The notes beneath the pieces were generated by a model that was not told the DNA's origin, did not search any database, and was given only the letters and a program-made list of their open reading frames with translations. A DNA stretch of 54,325 nucleotides from Polyangia bacterium (GTDB taxonomy: Bacteria; Myxococcota_A; Polyangia; Polyangiales; Sandaracinaceae), in the NCBI GenBank assembly GCA_030426845.1, contig JAUHXR010000017.1, positions 1 to 54,325 of the forward strand. The letters are read 5' to 3'. A program made the position numbers and the translations under genes. Below are positions 32,260 through 41,854 of this stretch, one piece after another. Position 1 is the first letter of the stretch. Each line of letters opens with the position of its first letter.

Positions 32260-33717
32260 CTACGCCGAGACGAGCACCGTGACGTTGATCTCCGGCGGCG
32301 CGCCGACCCGCGACGGCGGGCCCGCGGTGCCGAAGCCGCGGTTCACGTAGAGGCGCGAGCCGTGCTCCTCGTAGAGGCCGTGCACGTACGGCAGGACGAA
32401 GTCCGCGGGGCGCACCCCGAGGTTGACCTGGCCGCCGTGGGTGTGGCCGCTGAGCTGCAAGGCGACTTGACCACGCGCGTCCTCGAAGAACGAGGGGTTG
32501 TGGCAGAGCAGGACGCGCGGGAGGTCGCGCGGCACGGTCGCGAGCGCGGCCTCGAGGTCGGGGCCGCCCCCGTAGCCGTTGCGCCGCGCCCAGACGTCGT
32601 CGACGCCGAGGAGCGCGAGCCCGCCCTGGAGGACGGCGCCGTCGTTGCGCAGCACGCGGGCCCCCGCCTGCCGGCAGACCCCGAGCACCTGATCGACGCC
32701 CGCGTAGTAGTCGTGGTTGCCCGGGATCATCGCCACCCCGTCGCGCGCGCCCAGCTCGTCGAAGGCGCGGACGAGGCGGCCGAGCCACGGCGCGTAGGCC
32801 GCGTCGTGGTCGAGGAGGTCCCCGGTCATCACGATCAGGTCGGGCCGCGCGCGCCGGACGAGGTCGACCGCGGCGCGGAGCTCCGGGTCACCGACGAAGC
32901 TGCCGAAGTGGATGTCGCTGATCTGGGCGATGCGGTAGCCGTCGAGCGCGGGGCGCAGGCCGGGGATGGGGACGGGGATCTCGTTCAGCTCGTAGTCGTG
33001 GCGGCCGAAGACCGCGCCGTAGAGCGAGCTGCCGAAGCCGACGCTGAGGGCGACCCCGGTGGCGGACCGGCGCAGCAGAGCGCGGCGACCCAGGGCCGGG
33101 CTCGCCTCGTCGGTCGGGGCGTCTGCTCCCTCAGCGGGTTCGGACACCGCGTCTTCGGGTTCCGCGCGCTGGGATACCGGGCGCTGGGACACCGCGGGCT
33201 GGGACACCGCGGGCTGGGACACCGCGGGCTGGGACACCGCGCGATCGGGCGAGCCCGGATCGGGCGATCCCCGGTCGCTCCGCTCGTCCGGGGCCGGCTC
33301 GGACGCTTCGTCCTCGAAGGCGTCGCCCTCGAAGGTGTCGTCCTCGAAGGCGTCGTCCCCGCCGGGCGCTCCGACCACGCCGAGCCGCGGGGCGCGCCGG
33401 GCGCGGCGGCCGAGGAAGGCGACGAGGTCGACGACCCCCACGAGCACGGTCGAGATGAAGATGCCGATCACCCCGGTCGCGCCGAGGCCGCCGAGCCACC
33501 GCGTCGCCGTCGGCCCGATCTCGGCGCCGAAGGACCGCGCGACGAGCATCGCGACCGCCGAGCCGATCAGGCCGGCGAGCAGCCCGCGCCGGGCGGCGGG
33601 GGAGAGGTTCAGCGTGCTCGAGGTCCGCCGGTGCACGTAGGTGATCGTGCCCACCAGGACGGCCACGAGGACGACCAGGAAGAGGGCGATGCGGAGCTCA
33701 CGCGGCACGAGCCTCAC
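32260..33717 (-). CDS. Membrane-anchored metallophosphoesterase (YkuE-like) with repeat linker
   Basis: The N-terminus has three hydrophobic segments: IALFLVVLVAVLVGTITYV, LLAGLIGSAVAMLVARSF and GVIGIFISTVLVGVVDLV. Then follow an acidic region (DAFEDDTFEGDAFEDE) and a VSQPA repeat. A twin-arginine-like stretch RRALLRRSATGVAL precedes the phosphoesterase domain. That domain has all the usual motifs: QISDIHFG, MTGDLLD, IPGNHDYY, LCHNPSFF and LSGHTHGGQ, giving a two-metal centre. YkuE relatives are exported and act on envelope phosphoesters, possibly phospholipids or UDP-sugars. GTG 33717 was chosen; GTG 33708 or TTG 33744 are possible starts. It is convergent with the small lipoprotein gene. 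Confidence 0.85.
   Translation of the reverse strand: MRLVPRELRIALFLVVLVAVLVGTITYVHRRTSSTLNLSPAARRGLLAGLIGSAVAMLVARSFGAEIGPTATRWLGGLGATGVIGIFISTVLVGVVDLVAFLGRRARRAPRLGVVGAPGGDDAFEDDTFEGDAFEDEASEPAPDERSDRGSPDPGSPDRAVSQPAVSQPAVSQPAVSQRPVSQRAEPEDAVSEPAEGADAPTDEASPALGRRALLRRSATGVALSVGFGSSLYGAVFGRHDYELNEIPVPIPGLRPALDGYRIAQISDIHFGSFVGDPELRAAVDLVRRARPDLIVMTGDLLDHDAAYAPWLGRLVRAFDELGARDGVAMIPGNHDYYAGVDQVLGVCRQAGARVLRNDGAVLQGGLALLGVDDVWARRNGYGGGPDLEAALATVPRDLPRVLLCHNPSFFEDARGQVALQLSGHTHGGQVNLGVRPADFVLPYVHGLYEEHGSRLYVNRGFGTAGPPSRVGAPPEINVTVLVSA
33166..33240 (-). repeat. 15-bp repeat encoding VSQPA units
   Basis: Five consecutive 15-bp units; the last four read G(C/G)GCTGGGACACCGC on the plus strand and the first differs by two bases. 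In the phosphoesterase they encode five Val-Ser-Gln-containing pentapeptides. The near identity of copies implies recent expansion. Confidence 0.75.
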
Positions 33718-33849
33718 TCTGGGGATCGGGGCGCGGCGCCGCAACGGGGCCGCGGCGAGCCGTACAGAACTTCACACGATCGGGCGCCAGACGCGCGTGA
33801 GCCGCGCATGCCGAGAGCAGGCGCGGCTCACCCGGACCCGATCGGACGG

Positions 33850-35013
<1,164 letters not shown>

Positions 35014-35030
35014 GGTTGGCTCCTCGGGGA

Positions 35031-37391
35031 TCAGTTCCTGAGCGGCTTGTTGTTCATGAGCATGTGCTGCATGCGCTCGATCGACTTGGCCTCGCCGCAG
35101 AGCGACAGGAACTGCTCCTTCTCGATCGCGAGCATGTGCTCCTCGGTGACGGGGCCGGCCGCGCCGCCCTTGCCGCCGCAGAGGACGATCGCGAGGCGCT
35201 TGGCGATCAGCCCGTCGTGCGGGGTCGCGTAGCCGCCCGCCACGAGGGTGTCGACCATCATCTCGAGGGTCGCGATGCCGCTCTCGCCCGGCAGGACGTG
35301 GGCCCGCGGCGCCGGGGCGTGGTAGCCGCTGCGCGCCATCCCGATGGCCTTCTGCTTGGCCTCGTGGAGCTGCCGCGCGCGGTCGAACGACACGCCGTCG
35401 CTCCAGCGGAGGTAGCCCTTGTGCTGGGCCTCCACCGCGCTGGTGGCGACGCTCGCCATGGCGATGTTCTTGAAGACCTGCGTGACGATGTCGTAGGTGT
35501 TGACCGTCGCGCCCTCGGGGTAGCCCTCCAGCGCGCGCCACAGCAGGTTGAGGTTGCCGCCGCCGCCGGGGATGAGGCCGACGCCGACCTCGACGAGGCC
35601 CGCGTAGGTCTCCGCCGCCGCCTGGGCCGCGTCGCAGCCGAGGACGAGCTCGAGCCCGCCGCCGAGGGTCATCCCGAACGGCGCGGACACCACCGGGACG
35701 GTGGCGTACTTGAGCCGCTGGCAGGCGCCCTGGAACCGATCGACCAGGCGGCCGATGTCGTCCCACTGCTTGTTCATCGCCGCCATCACGACGGAGGCGA
35801 GGTTCGCCCCGACGCCGAAGTTGGCGCCCTGGTTGAAGATGACCATCGACTCGAAGTCGGCCTCCGCGCGCGCCACCGCGTCCCAGAGGATGTCGACCGA
35901 GCCGACGTCGATCGTGTTGTACGGCGTCGTGAGGGTGACGCCGAGGACGCCGTCGCCGAGGTCGTAGGCCTTGCCGCCCGCGCCCTTGGTCTCGAGGACC
36001 GGTGCGCTCTTCTCCGCGAGCACCGTCCAGGTGACGTTGCGGGGATCGGCGGGGCGCGCGACGTACTCGCCCTTGGCGAGGTCGAAGACCGCGCCGTCCT
36101 CGCGGTAGAACGAGGTCGCGCCGGACTCCTTCATCTTCACGACCGACGCGGGCACGTCGATGCCGTCGGCCTGCATGCGCTCGAGGGTCTCGACGAAGCC
36201 GAGCGCGTCCCAGGTCTGGAACGGGCCGAGCTCCCAGTTGTAGCCCCAGCGCATCGCGTCATCGACCGCGTCGACGTCGTCGGTGATCTCGCCGATCCGG
36301 CGCGCCGCGTACGCGAGGCTCTTGCCGAGCACCTTCCACGCGAAGTCGCCGACCTTGCCCTCGGTCGCGACGAGCTTCTTCACGCGCTCGCCCGGGTCGG
36401 CGATCTTGCCGATGGACTTGCACGCCTTCTTGATGTCCGGGTCGCCGCCGCGCTCGCGGTACTCGAGCGTCTCGAGGTCGAGCGTCTCGATGCCGGCCTT
36501 GGTCTTCTTGTAGAAGCCGCCGCGGGTCTTGTTGCCGAGGATCTTCTTCTCGACCATCCCGTCGACGAAGGCGGGGAGCTTGAAGACCTCGCGCTCCTCG
36601 TCGTCCGGCAGCGCGTCGTAGCAGTTGCGCGCGACGTGGGCGAACGTGTCGAGCCCGACCATGTCCGCGGTGCGGAACGACGCGCTCTTCGGGTGGCCCA
36701 TCGGCAGGCCGGTGATCGCGTCGACGTCCTCGGGGAGGAGGCCGTCGGCGAGCATCTGGTGGATGGTCGACATCATGGAGTGGACGCCGATGCGGTTGCC
36801 CACGAAGTTCGGGGTGTCCTTGCCGACGACGATGCCCTTGCCGAGCACGTCCTCGCCGAAGCGGGTCACGCGCGCCATCACCTCGGGGGTGGTGTCCGGG
36901 CCCGGCACGAGCTCGAGGAGCTTCATGTAGCGGACCGGGTTGAAGAAGTGCATCACGAGGAAGTTCTCGCGGAACTTCGCGTCGCGGCCCTCGATCATGT
37001 CGGCGATGCGCAGGCCGCTCGTGTTCGAGGCGACGATCGTGTCGTCGTTGACGACCGCGTCGAGCTTCTCGAAGAAGCTGCGCTTGATGTCGAGGCGCTC
37101 GATGATCGCCTCGATGATGAGGTCGCAGCCCTCGAGCTTCGCGAGGTCGTCCTCGATGTTGCCGACCGTCACCAGGTTCGCGTTCGACGGGTGGAAGAAC
37201 GCGGCCGGCCTGGCCTTGGCGGTCGCCTTGAGGTTGCCGGCCGCGATCGCGTTGCGCGGCGCGCCTTCCTCGCGCGGAACGATGTCGAGCAGGAGCACGG
37301 GCAGGCCGGCGTTCGCCATGTGCGCGGCGATGCCGCTGCCCATGACGCCGGACCCGACCACGCCCACGCGCCGGATGGGCTTGTGGCTCAT
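35031..37391 (-). CDS. fadN: 3-hydroxyacyl-CoA dehydrogenase / enoyl-CoA hydratase fusion, FadN type
   Basis: 786 residues. The dehydrogenase module comes first, with the NAD loop VGVVGSGVMGSGIAAHMA at about 9-26 and FFNPVRYMKLLELVPG. The hydratase/crotonase module is C-terminal, with NQGANFGVGANL, APFGMTLGGGLELVLGCD and GVGLIPGGGGN. This order (dehydrogenase then hydratase) is that of Bacillus FadN rather than E. coli FadB. Together with the adjacent thiolase it forms the beta-oxidation multienzyme pair that hydrates enoyl-CoA, oxidises the hydroxyl group and passes ketoacyl-CoA on. ATG 37391 lies 34 nt downstream of a small membrane protein gene. Confidence 0.94.
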   Translation of the reverse strand: MSHKPIRRVGVVGSGVMGSGIAAHMANAGLPVLLLDIVPREEGAPRNAIAAGNLKATAKARPAAFFHPSNANLVTVGNIEDDLAKLEGCDLIIEAIIERLDIKRSFFEKLDAVVNDDTIVASNTSGLRIADMIEGRDAKFRENFLVMHFFNPVRYMKLLELVPGPDTTPEVMARVTRFGEDVLGKGIVVGKDTPNFVGNRIGVHSMMSTIHQMLADGLLPEDVDAITGLPMGHPKSASFRTADMVGLDTFAHVARNCYDALPDDEEREVFKLPAFVDGMVEKKILGNKTRGGFYKKTKAGIETLDLETLEYRERGGDPDIKKACKSIGKIADPGERVKKLVATEGKVGDFAWKVLGKSLAYAARRIGEITDDVDAVDDAMRWGYNWELGPFQTWDALGFVETLERMQADGIDVPASVVKMKESGATSFYREDGAVFDLAKGEYVARPADPRNVTWTVLAEKSAPVLETKGAGGKAYDLGDGVLGVTLTTPYNTIDVGSVDILWDAVARAEADFESMVIFNQGANFGVGANLASVVMAAMNKQWDDIGRLVDRFQGACQRLKYATVPVVSAPFGMTLGGGLELVLGCDAAQAAAETYAGLVEVGVGLIPGGGGNLNLLWRALEGYPEGATVNTYDIVTQVFKNIAMASVATSAVEAQHKGYLRWSDGVSFDRARQLHEAKQKAIGMARSGYHAPAPRAHVLPGESGIATLEMMVDTLVAGGYATPHDGLIAKRLAIVLCGGKGGAAGPVTEEHMLAIEKEQFLSLCGEAKSIERMQHMLMNNKPLRN

Positions 37392-37425
37392 TCGAAGGTC
37401 TCCGTCTTGAGTTCTGCTCGCTCGA

Positions 37426-37683
37426 TCATCGAGGCGAGTCGTCGTCCGTGTTGTCTTCGGCCGCGTCGTCCGCGGCGTCGTCCGCGGCGTCGTCCGCGGC
37501 CTCCGCGGCCTCCGCCGCCTCGCCCTCGAGCTCGATCGCGGGCGTGGCGCTGCTCCTCCACGCGATCACGAGCGTGCCGAGGAGCAGGAGGGTGAGCCCG
37601 AGCGCGGGCAGCCACATGGGGGAGTCCGCCGCCTCGTCGCGGATGGTCGGCGGCTCGCCCGGGGTGTCGTGGTGGTCGGCCAT
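37426..37683 (-). CDS. Small single-span membrane protein with acidic Ala/Asp repeat
   Basis: 85 residues. A polar N-terminus is followed by one membrane helix (about 24-42, LPALGLTLLLLGTLVIAW) and a C-terminal tail made of repeated Ala-Asp-Asp units. The tail is encoded by three identical 12-bp repeats (37465-37500). It lies upstream of fadN in the same direction. No family was recognised; the repeat suggests a flexible acidic tail rather than an enzyme. Confidence 0.55.
   Translation of the reverse strand: MADHHDTPGEPPTIRDEAADSPMWLPALGLTLLLLGTLVIAWRSSATPAIELEGEAAEAAEAADDAADDAADDAAEDNTDDDSPR
37465..37500 (-). repeat. Three identical 12-bp repeats encoding Ala-Asp units
   Basis: GTCGTCCGCGGC occurs three times in perfect succession (37465-37476, 37477-37488, 37489-37500). 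In the small membrane protein each copy encodes four residues of the Ala-Asp-Asp-Ala type. Copy number should vary between strains. Confidence 0.8.
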
Positions 37684-37731
37684 GGGGCGCGGAACGTAGC
37701 CCGGATCGCCGGTCAGATCACGAGGGGTTCC

Positions 37732-38958
37732 TCACCCTGCCCGCTCGAGCATCGCCTCGAGCAGGACCTGGCACCCGGCGGCGACGTCCTCGGGGGTCGC
37801 GCTCTCGATCTCGTTGTGGCTGATCCCGTCCTCGCAGGGGATGAACACCATCGCGGTCGGGGCGACCCGGGAGACGTAGCAGGCGTCGTGGCCGGCGCCG
37901 GAGACGATGTCGCGGTGCGAGAGCCCGTTGCGCTCGGCCGCGCGGCGCACCGCGTCGACGCACTCCGGGTCGAACGGGACCGGCGGCGAGTACCAGATCT
38001 GCTCGAGCTCGACCCCGAGGCCGATCTCGGAGGTGACCCGCTCGATCGTCTCGCGCAGGGCTGCGTCCATCCGGGCGAGGACGTCCGCGTCGGGGTGGCG
38101 GAAGTCGACGGTGAAGAAGACCTTGCCGGGGATGGTGTTGCGCGAGTTCGGGAAGACCTCGACGAGTCCGACGGTGGCGCAGGCGAGGGGGGCGTTCTCG
38201 AGCCCGATGCGGTTGACCGCCTCGACGATCCGGGCTGCGCCGACCAGCGCGTCGCGCCGGGTCGCCATCGGCGTCGGGCCCGCGTGCGCCTCCTGACCGG
38301 TGAGCGTGCACTCGTACCAGCGCTGGCCCTGCGCGTCGGTGACCACGCCGATGGTCTTCTGCTCCGCCTCGAGGATCGGCCCTTGCTCGATGTGGGCCTC
38401 GAAGAAGGCGCGCACCGGCTTGCCGACCGGGGCCTCGCCCGCGTAGCCGATCCGCGCGAGCTCCTCGCCGATCGTCTTGCCGTCGAGGTCCTTCCGTCCG
38501 AGGCCGTAGTCGAGGTCGAACACGCCGGCGAAGACCCCGGACGAGACCATCGCGGGCGCGAAGCGCGAGCCCTCCTCGTTGGTCCAGGCCGAGACCTCGA
38601 TCGGGGCCTTGGTCGTGGCCCCCGCGTCGTTGAGCGCGCGGATCACTTCGAGCCCGGCGAGGACCCCGTAGATGCCGTCGAACTTGCCCCCGGTGGGCTG
38701 GCTGTCGATGTGGCTGCCCGTCATCACCGGCGGCAGCGACGGGTCGGTGCCCTCGCGGCGGCCGAAGATGTTGCCCATGCGGTCGACGGTCACCGCGCAG
38801 CCCGCCTCCTCGCACCAGCGCACGAAGAGATCGCGAGCCGCCTTGTCGACGTCGGTCAGCGCGAGGCGGCAGACCCCGCCCTTGTCGGTCGCGCCGATCT
38901 TCGCCATCTCCATCAGGCTGTCCCACAGCCGCTCGCCGTTGATCCGGATGTCGGTCAT
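37732..38958 (-). CDS. M20-family Zn-dependent amidohydrolase (N-carbamoyl-amino-acid hydrolase / allantoate amidohydrolase group)
   Basis: 408 residues from ATG 38958. Metal ligands and signature motifs are present: TGSHIDSQPTGGKFDG (His and Asp), WTNEEGSRFAPAM (Glu pair) and EAHIEQGPILE (His), plus GAGHDACYV near the end. These enzymes hydrolyse N-carbamoyl amino acids, allantoate or ureidoglycine and are usually dimers. No hydantoinase or purine-degradation genes are adjacent, so the true substrate is open. A phosphatase gene lies 29 nt upstream in the same direction. Confidence 0.9.
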   Translation of the reverse strand: MTDIRINGERLWDSLMEMAKIGATDKGGVCRLALTDVDKAARDLFVRWCEEAGCAVTVDRMGNIFGRREGTDPSLPPVMTGSHIDSQPTGGKFDGIYGVLAGLEVIRALNDAGATTKAPIEVSAWTNEEGSRFAPAMVSSGVFAGVFDLDYGLGRKDLDGKTIGEELARIGYAGEAPVGKPVRAFFEAHIEQGPILEAEQKTIGVVTDAQGQRWYECTLTGQEAHAGPTPMATRRDALVGAARIVEAVNRIGLENAPLACATVGLVEVFPNSRNTIPGKVFFTVDFRHPDADVLARMDAALRETIERVTSEIGLGVELEQIWYSPPVPFDPECVDAVRRAAERNGLSHRDIVSGAGHDACYVSRVAPTAMVFIPCEDGISHNEIESATPEDVAAGCQVLLEAMLERAG

Positions 38959-38987
38959 CGCGGCGAGCCTACCACCCGCGGCCGCGA

Positions 38988-39791
38988 TCAGGCCTCGGGG
39001 GCCTGGAGCAGCGCGAGCAGGCCGTCGTGGACGGCGCCGTTGGAGGCGACCGAGCCGCCGCCGTGGATCGTGTCGTGGCCGTCGAGGCTGGTCAGCCGCC
39101 CGCCCGCCTCGCGCACGAGCACCGCGGCCGGGCAGATGTCCCAGGGGGCGACCCCCGGGTCGACCATCGCGTCGACGCGCCCGCGCAGGAGCTGGCGGTA
39201 GCCGTCGAAGTCGGCGAAGCCGCGCTGGGTATAGGTGCCCTTGCCGAGCCGGGGCAGCAGGTAGCCGAGCCCGAGGTCGGTGAACTGCGAGAGCGCGCCG
39301 TGGGTGACCACCGCCTCCTCGACCGCGGCGACCCGTGAGAGCGCGGTGATCGGCCGGCCGTTGTCCCACGCGCCGTGGCCGCGCACGGCGACGAACAGGT
39401 CGTGGCCGGCGGGTAGGTAGGCGACGCCGACCACCGGCTCGCCCTCGTGCTCGAGGCCGACGAGGATGGACCACGTCGGGATGCCCCGGATGAACGCGCG
39501 CGTGCCGTCGATCGGGTCGACCACCCAGCGCAGCGCCGCGTCGGCCCCGGCGCCACCCGTCTCCTCGCCCAGGAAGCCGTGCTCCGGGTAGCGCTCCGCG
39601 AGGAACGCGCGCAGGCGCCGCTCGACCGCCTCGTCCGCCTCGGTGACCGGGCTGCGGTCAGGCTTCTGCTTGGTGCGGTTGGCCGCGCCCGCTCGGTAGA
39701 GGCGCAGCGCCTCGTCCCCGGCCGCGAGCACCTCGTCCACGAGCGCGTCGAGCGCCCGCGGGCCCCCGATCCGGTCCAGGTCGAACCCCAT
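38988..39791 (-). CDS. Inositol-monophosphatase-family phosphatase, histidinol-phosphatase-like
   Basis: 267 residues. The Mg-dependent phosphatase motifs are GFLGEETGG (Glu), WVVDPIDGTRAFIRGIPTW (the DPIDGT motif) and VAPWDICPAAVLVREAGG (WD..A...EAGG). The DGTRAFIRGIPTW run is more like bacterial and plant HisN histidinol phosphatases than inositol phosphatases. Dephosphorylation of L-histidinol phosphate is the leading hypothesis. ATG 39791 was chosen; ATG 39803 is also possible. It is divergent from the SH3-repeat gene at 39846. Confidence 0.88.
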   Translation of the reverse strand: MGFDLDRIGGPRALDALVDEVLAAGDEALRLYRAGAANRTKQKPDRSPVTEADEAVERRLRAFLAERYPEHGFLGEETGGAGADAALRWVVDPIDGTRAFIRGIPTWSILVGLEHEGEPVVGVAYLPAGHDLFVAVRGHGAWDNGRPITALSRVAAVEEAVVTHGALSQFTDLGLGYLLPRLGKGTYTQRGFADFDGYRQLLRGRVDAMVDPGVAPWDICPAAVLVREAGGRLTSLDGHDTIHGGGSVASNGAVHDGLLALLQAPEA

Positions 39792-39845
39792 GGGGCGGAG
39801 CATGCCGCCGATGGACGTTCGGTGAAAGGCCGGTAGAGTCCCCGC

Positions 39846-40451
39846 ATGGCCGAGGAGCTCAAGCTCGAGAAGGGAGCGCGGGTCGCGATCGTGGCGGGCC
39901 GCAAGGGAGCCGGAGTCCGGGGGGAGATCTTCTGGATCGGCGAGAACAAGTACGGCCCGGGCATGCGCTACGGCGTCCGCGGCGACGACGCGGAGACCTA
40001 CTGGGTCGACGAGGCGAGCCTCGGGCCGGAGTCGGCCGCGCCCGCGCCGCCCCCGCGCCAGGCCAAGCCGCCGCTCGCCAAGGGCGCGCGGGTCGAGATC
40101 GTCAAGGGCCGCGACAAGGGCAAGCTCGGCGAGGTCTTCTGGGTCGGCGAGTCGAAGTTCGGCGTGGGGATGCGCTACGGCGTCCGCGGCGACGACGAGG
40201 AGACCTACTGGGTCGACGAGCAGCTCGTCGAGCCGTCCGACGCGCCCCCGCCCGAGGGCCAGCGCGCCGAGGGCCAGGGCTCGGGCGACCAGGCGCCGCC
40301 GCGGCGCGGGGGATCGTCCAGCGGCCGCGACGCCGCGCCGATCGACGACGCTCCGTTCCCCGACGACGCGGCCTTCGGCGACGACGCCGCGGCGGACGCC
40401 GACCCGTTCGACGACGACATCCCGTTCCCCGGCGACGACGTCCCCTTTTGA
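39846..40451 (+). CDS. Duplicated SH3/KOW-like protein with SSB-like C-terminal tail
   Basis: 201 residues. Two very similar modules at about 9-59 and 79-128 share KGARV-IV-GR, GE-FW-GE-K, G-GMRYGVRGDD-ETYWVDE. They look like small beta-barrels of the KOW/SH3 type. A Pro/Gly/Gln linker leads to a 35-residue acidic tail containing DDAPF, DDAAF, DDDIPF and the terminal DDVPF. DDDIPF is exactly the C-terminal tip of bacterial single-stranded DNA binding protein, through which it recruits DNA repair and replication enzymes. I infer a nucleic-acid- or protein-binding adaptor that may bind SSB partners. The family is not recognised. ATG 39846 is in a 54-bp divergent promoter. Confidence 0.7.
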   Translation: MAEELKLEKGARVAIVAGRKGAGVRGEIFWIGENKYGPGMRYGVRGDDAETYWVDEASLGPESAAPAPPPRQAKPPLAKGARVEIVKGRDKGKLGEVFWVGESKFGVGMRYGVRGDDEETYWVDEQLVEPSDAPPPEGQRAEGQGSGDQAPPRRGGSSSGRDAAPIDDAPFPDDAAFGDDAAADADPFDDDIPFPGDDVPF

Positions 40452-40465
40452 GCGCCTCGGGGCGC
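40452..40465. terminator. Short hairpin directly after the SH3-repeat gene
   Basis: GCGCC and GGCGC pair around TCGG immediately after the stop codon. The stem is only 5 bp and no T-run follows, so termination is doubtful. Confidence 0.2.
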
Positions 40466-40641
40466 CTGGAGCCGACGTCGGCAGGGGGACGCGTGAAGGA
40501 TCGTCCTCGATGCCGTGCCGCCGAGTCGTGAACGTGAGTTTACAAGCGCGGCGATCTCGGCGAGCCGGCTCCCGACACGGCTCATGGCATGGTCCTGGCA
40601 TGTTGGGCGGATGCGGTCACCCGTTGGAGGAGTCGAGCCCC

Positions 40642-41721
40642 ATGAAGAACCTTCGCGTTTTCCTGTTCGCCCCCCCGCTCGCGCTGATGCTGAGCGGATG
40701 TCCCATCTACGTCGGGGACGAGGGTCGAGGGCCTGGCCCGGACGTGTGCTCGGTCGACGACGACTGCCCGAACGCGGGGGACACCTGCATCCGCGGCGTC
40801 TGCGTCGCCCCCGAGCCGGAGTGCACGACCCACGCGGACTGCCCCACCGGCGAGGTCTGTGACGCGGCCAGCCAGTGCGTGCCCGGCACGCGCTGCGGCG
40901 ACGACGCGGGCTGCGACGCGGGCCAGATCTGCGAGGCCGGGGCCTGCACGACCGGCACCCGCACCTGCCGCACCCACGGCGACTGCGCGGCCGGCTCCTA
41001 CTGCGACCGCGCCAGCGGCGAGTGCACTCCGTCGCGGACCTGCGCCGACGACGGGGAGTGCGCCGACAGCCCCGGCCAGTGGTGCGACTTCCGCGACACC
41101 TGCGTCCCGGCCGACCCGGGCGCGTGCCGCGACACCGCGGACTGCAACGACGGCGAGGAGTGCGTCGAGGGCCAGTGCCGCGCGGTCGACGACACCTGCC
41201 AGTTCGACCGCGACTGCGCCCCCGGCACGGTCTGCCTGAACAACACCTGCGCGCGGGTCTGCACCGGCGACGCCGACTGCCTCTCGGGCAGCAGCTGCCA
41301 GGGCAGCTTCTGCCGGCCGAACCCGACCGAGTGCGCGACCAGCGCGACCTGCGCGACGGGCGAGCACTGTGTCAGCGGGCGCTGCCTGCCCGACTGCGAG
41401 GGCGGCGGGACCTGCGACACCGACGAGTACTGCGGGGAGGACTCCTTCTGCCGCCCCGACTGGCGCCCGGAGCCCTTCTGCACGATGGACAGCGACTGCC
41501 GCACCGGCCGCGTGTGCCGCGAGGGCGTCTGCCGCACGCCGTGCCCCGACATGCTCGACACGACCTGCATGCGCTTCGACTCCCAGGTGCCGGAGTGCCG
41601 CCAGGACGCGACCACGATGGAGTACCTCTGCCACGCGGCGAACGAGCTGACGCCCGAGTGCCGGGTCCAGGCCGACTGCACCGACCGCGACTGCGTCGAC
41701 GGCGCCTGCCGCAACCGCTGA
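40642..41721 (+). CDS. Cys-rich repeat lipoprotein
   Basis: 359 residues from ATG 40642, which has GGAGGAG upstream. MKNLRVFLFAPPLALMLSGC is a lipoprotein signal (C20). The mature protein is made of about ten disulfide modules of the type C..DxDC..G..C..G.C (for example CSVDDDCPNAGDTC, CTTHADCPTGEVC, CRDTADCNDGEEC, CTMDSDCRTGRVC). Such proteins are abundant in myxobacteria and are thought to be outer-membrane-exposed. The role is unknown. A strong hairpin follows the gene at 41744-41774, suggesting a monocistronic message. Confidence 0.85.
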   Translation: MKNLRVFLFAPPLALMLSGCPIYVGDEGRGPGPDVCSVDDDCPNAGDTCIRGVCVAPEPECTTHADCPTGEVCDAASQCVPGTRCGDDAGCDAGQICEAGACTTGTRTCRTHGDCAAGSYCDRASGECTPSRTCADDGECADSPGQWCDFRDTCVPADPGACRDTADCNDGEECVEGQCRAVDDTCQFDRDCAPGTVCLNNTCARVCTGDADCLSGSSCQGSFCRPNPTECATSATCATGEHCVSGRCLPDCEGGGTCDTDEYCGEDSFCRPDWRPEPFCTMDSDCRTGRVCREGVCRTPCPDMLDTTCMRFDSQVPECRQDATTMEYLCHAANELTPECRVQADCTDRDCVDGACRNR

Positions 41722-41743
41722 TCGTCTCCTGATCCCACCCCGG

Positions 41744-41774
41744 AGCCCCCCTCGCGCGAGAGCGGAGGGGGGCT
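41744..41774 (+). terminator. Strong hairpin terminator after the Cys-rich lipoprotein gene
   Basis: AGCCCCCCTC and GAGGGGGGCT form a perfect 10-bp stem with an 11-nt loop, starting 23 nt after the stop codon. There is only TTCGTG downstream, so it is an intrinsic terminator without a full T-tract. Confidence 0.65.
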
Positions 41775-41854
41775 TCGTGCGTGGCGCGTCGGCCGCGGGC
41801 CCGACGCGCCGGTGACTCGCCAGCGCCCGCGGCCGCGCTACGCTCCCCCGAGCA

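Noticed and set aside
40642-41721. EGF-like domains in the Cys-rich lipoprotein
   Set aside because: The spacing C..DxDC..G..C is shorter than that of EGF modules and fits the myxobacterial Cys-rich type instead.
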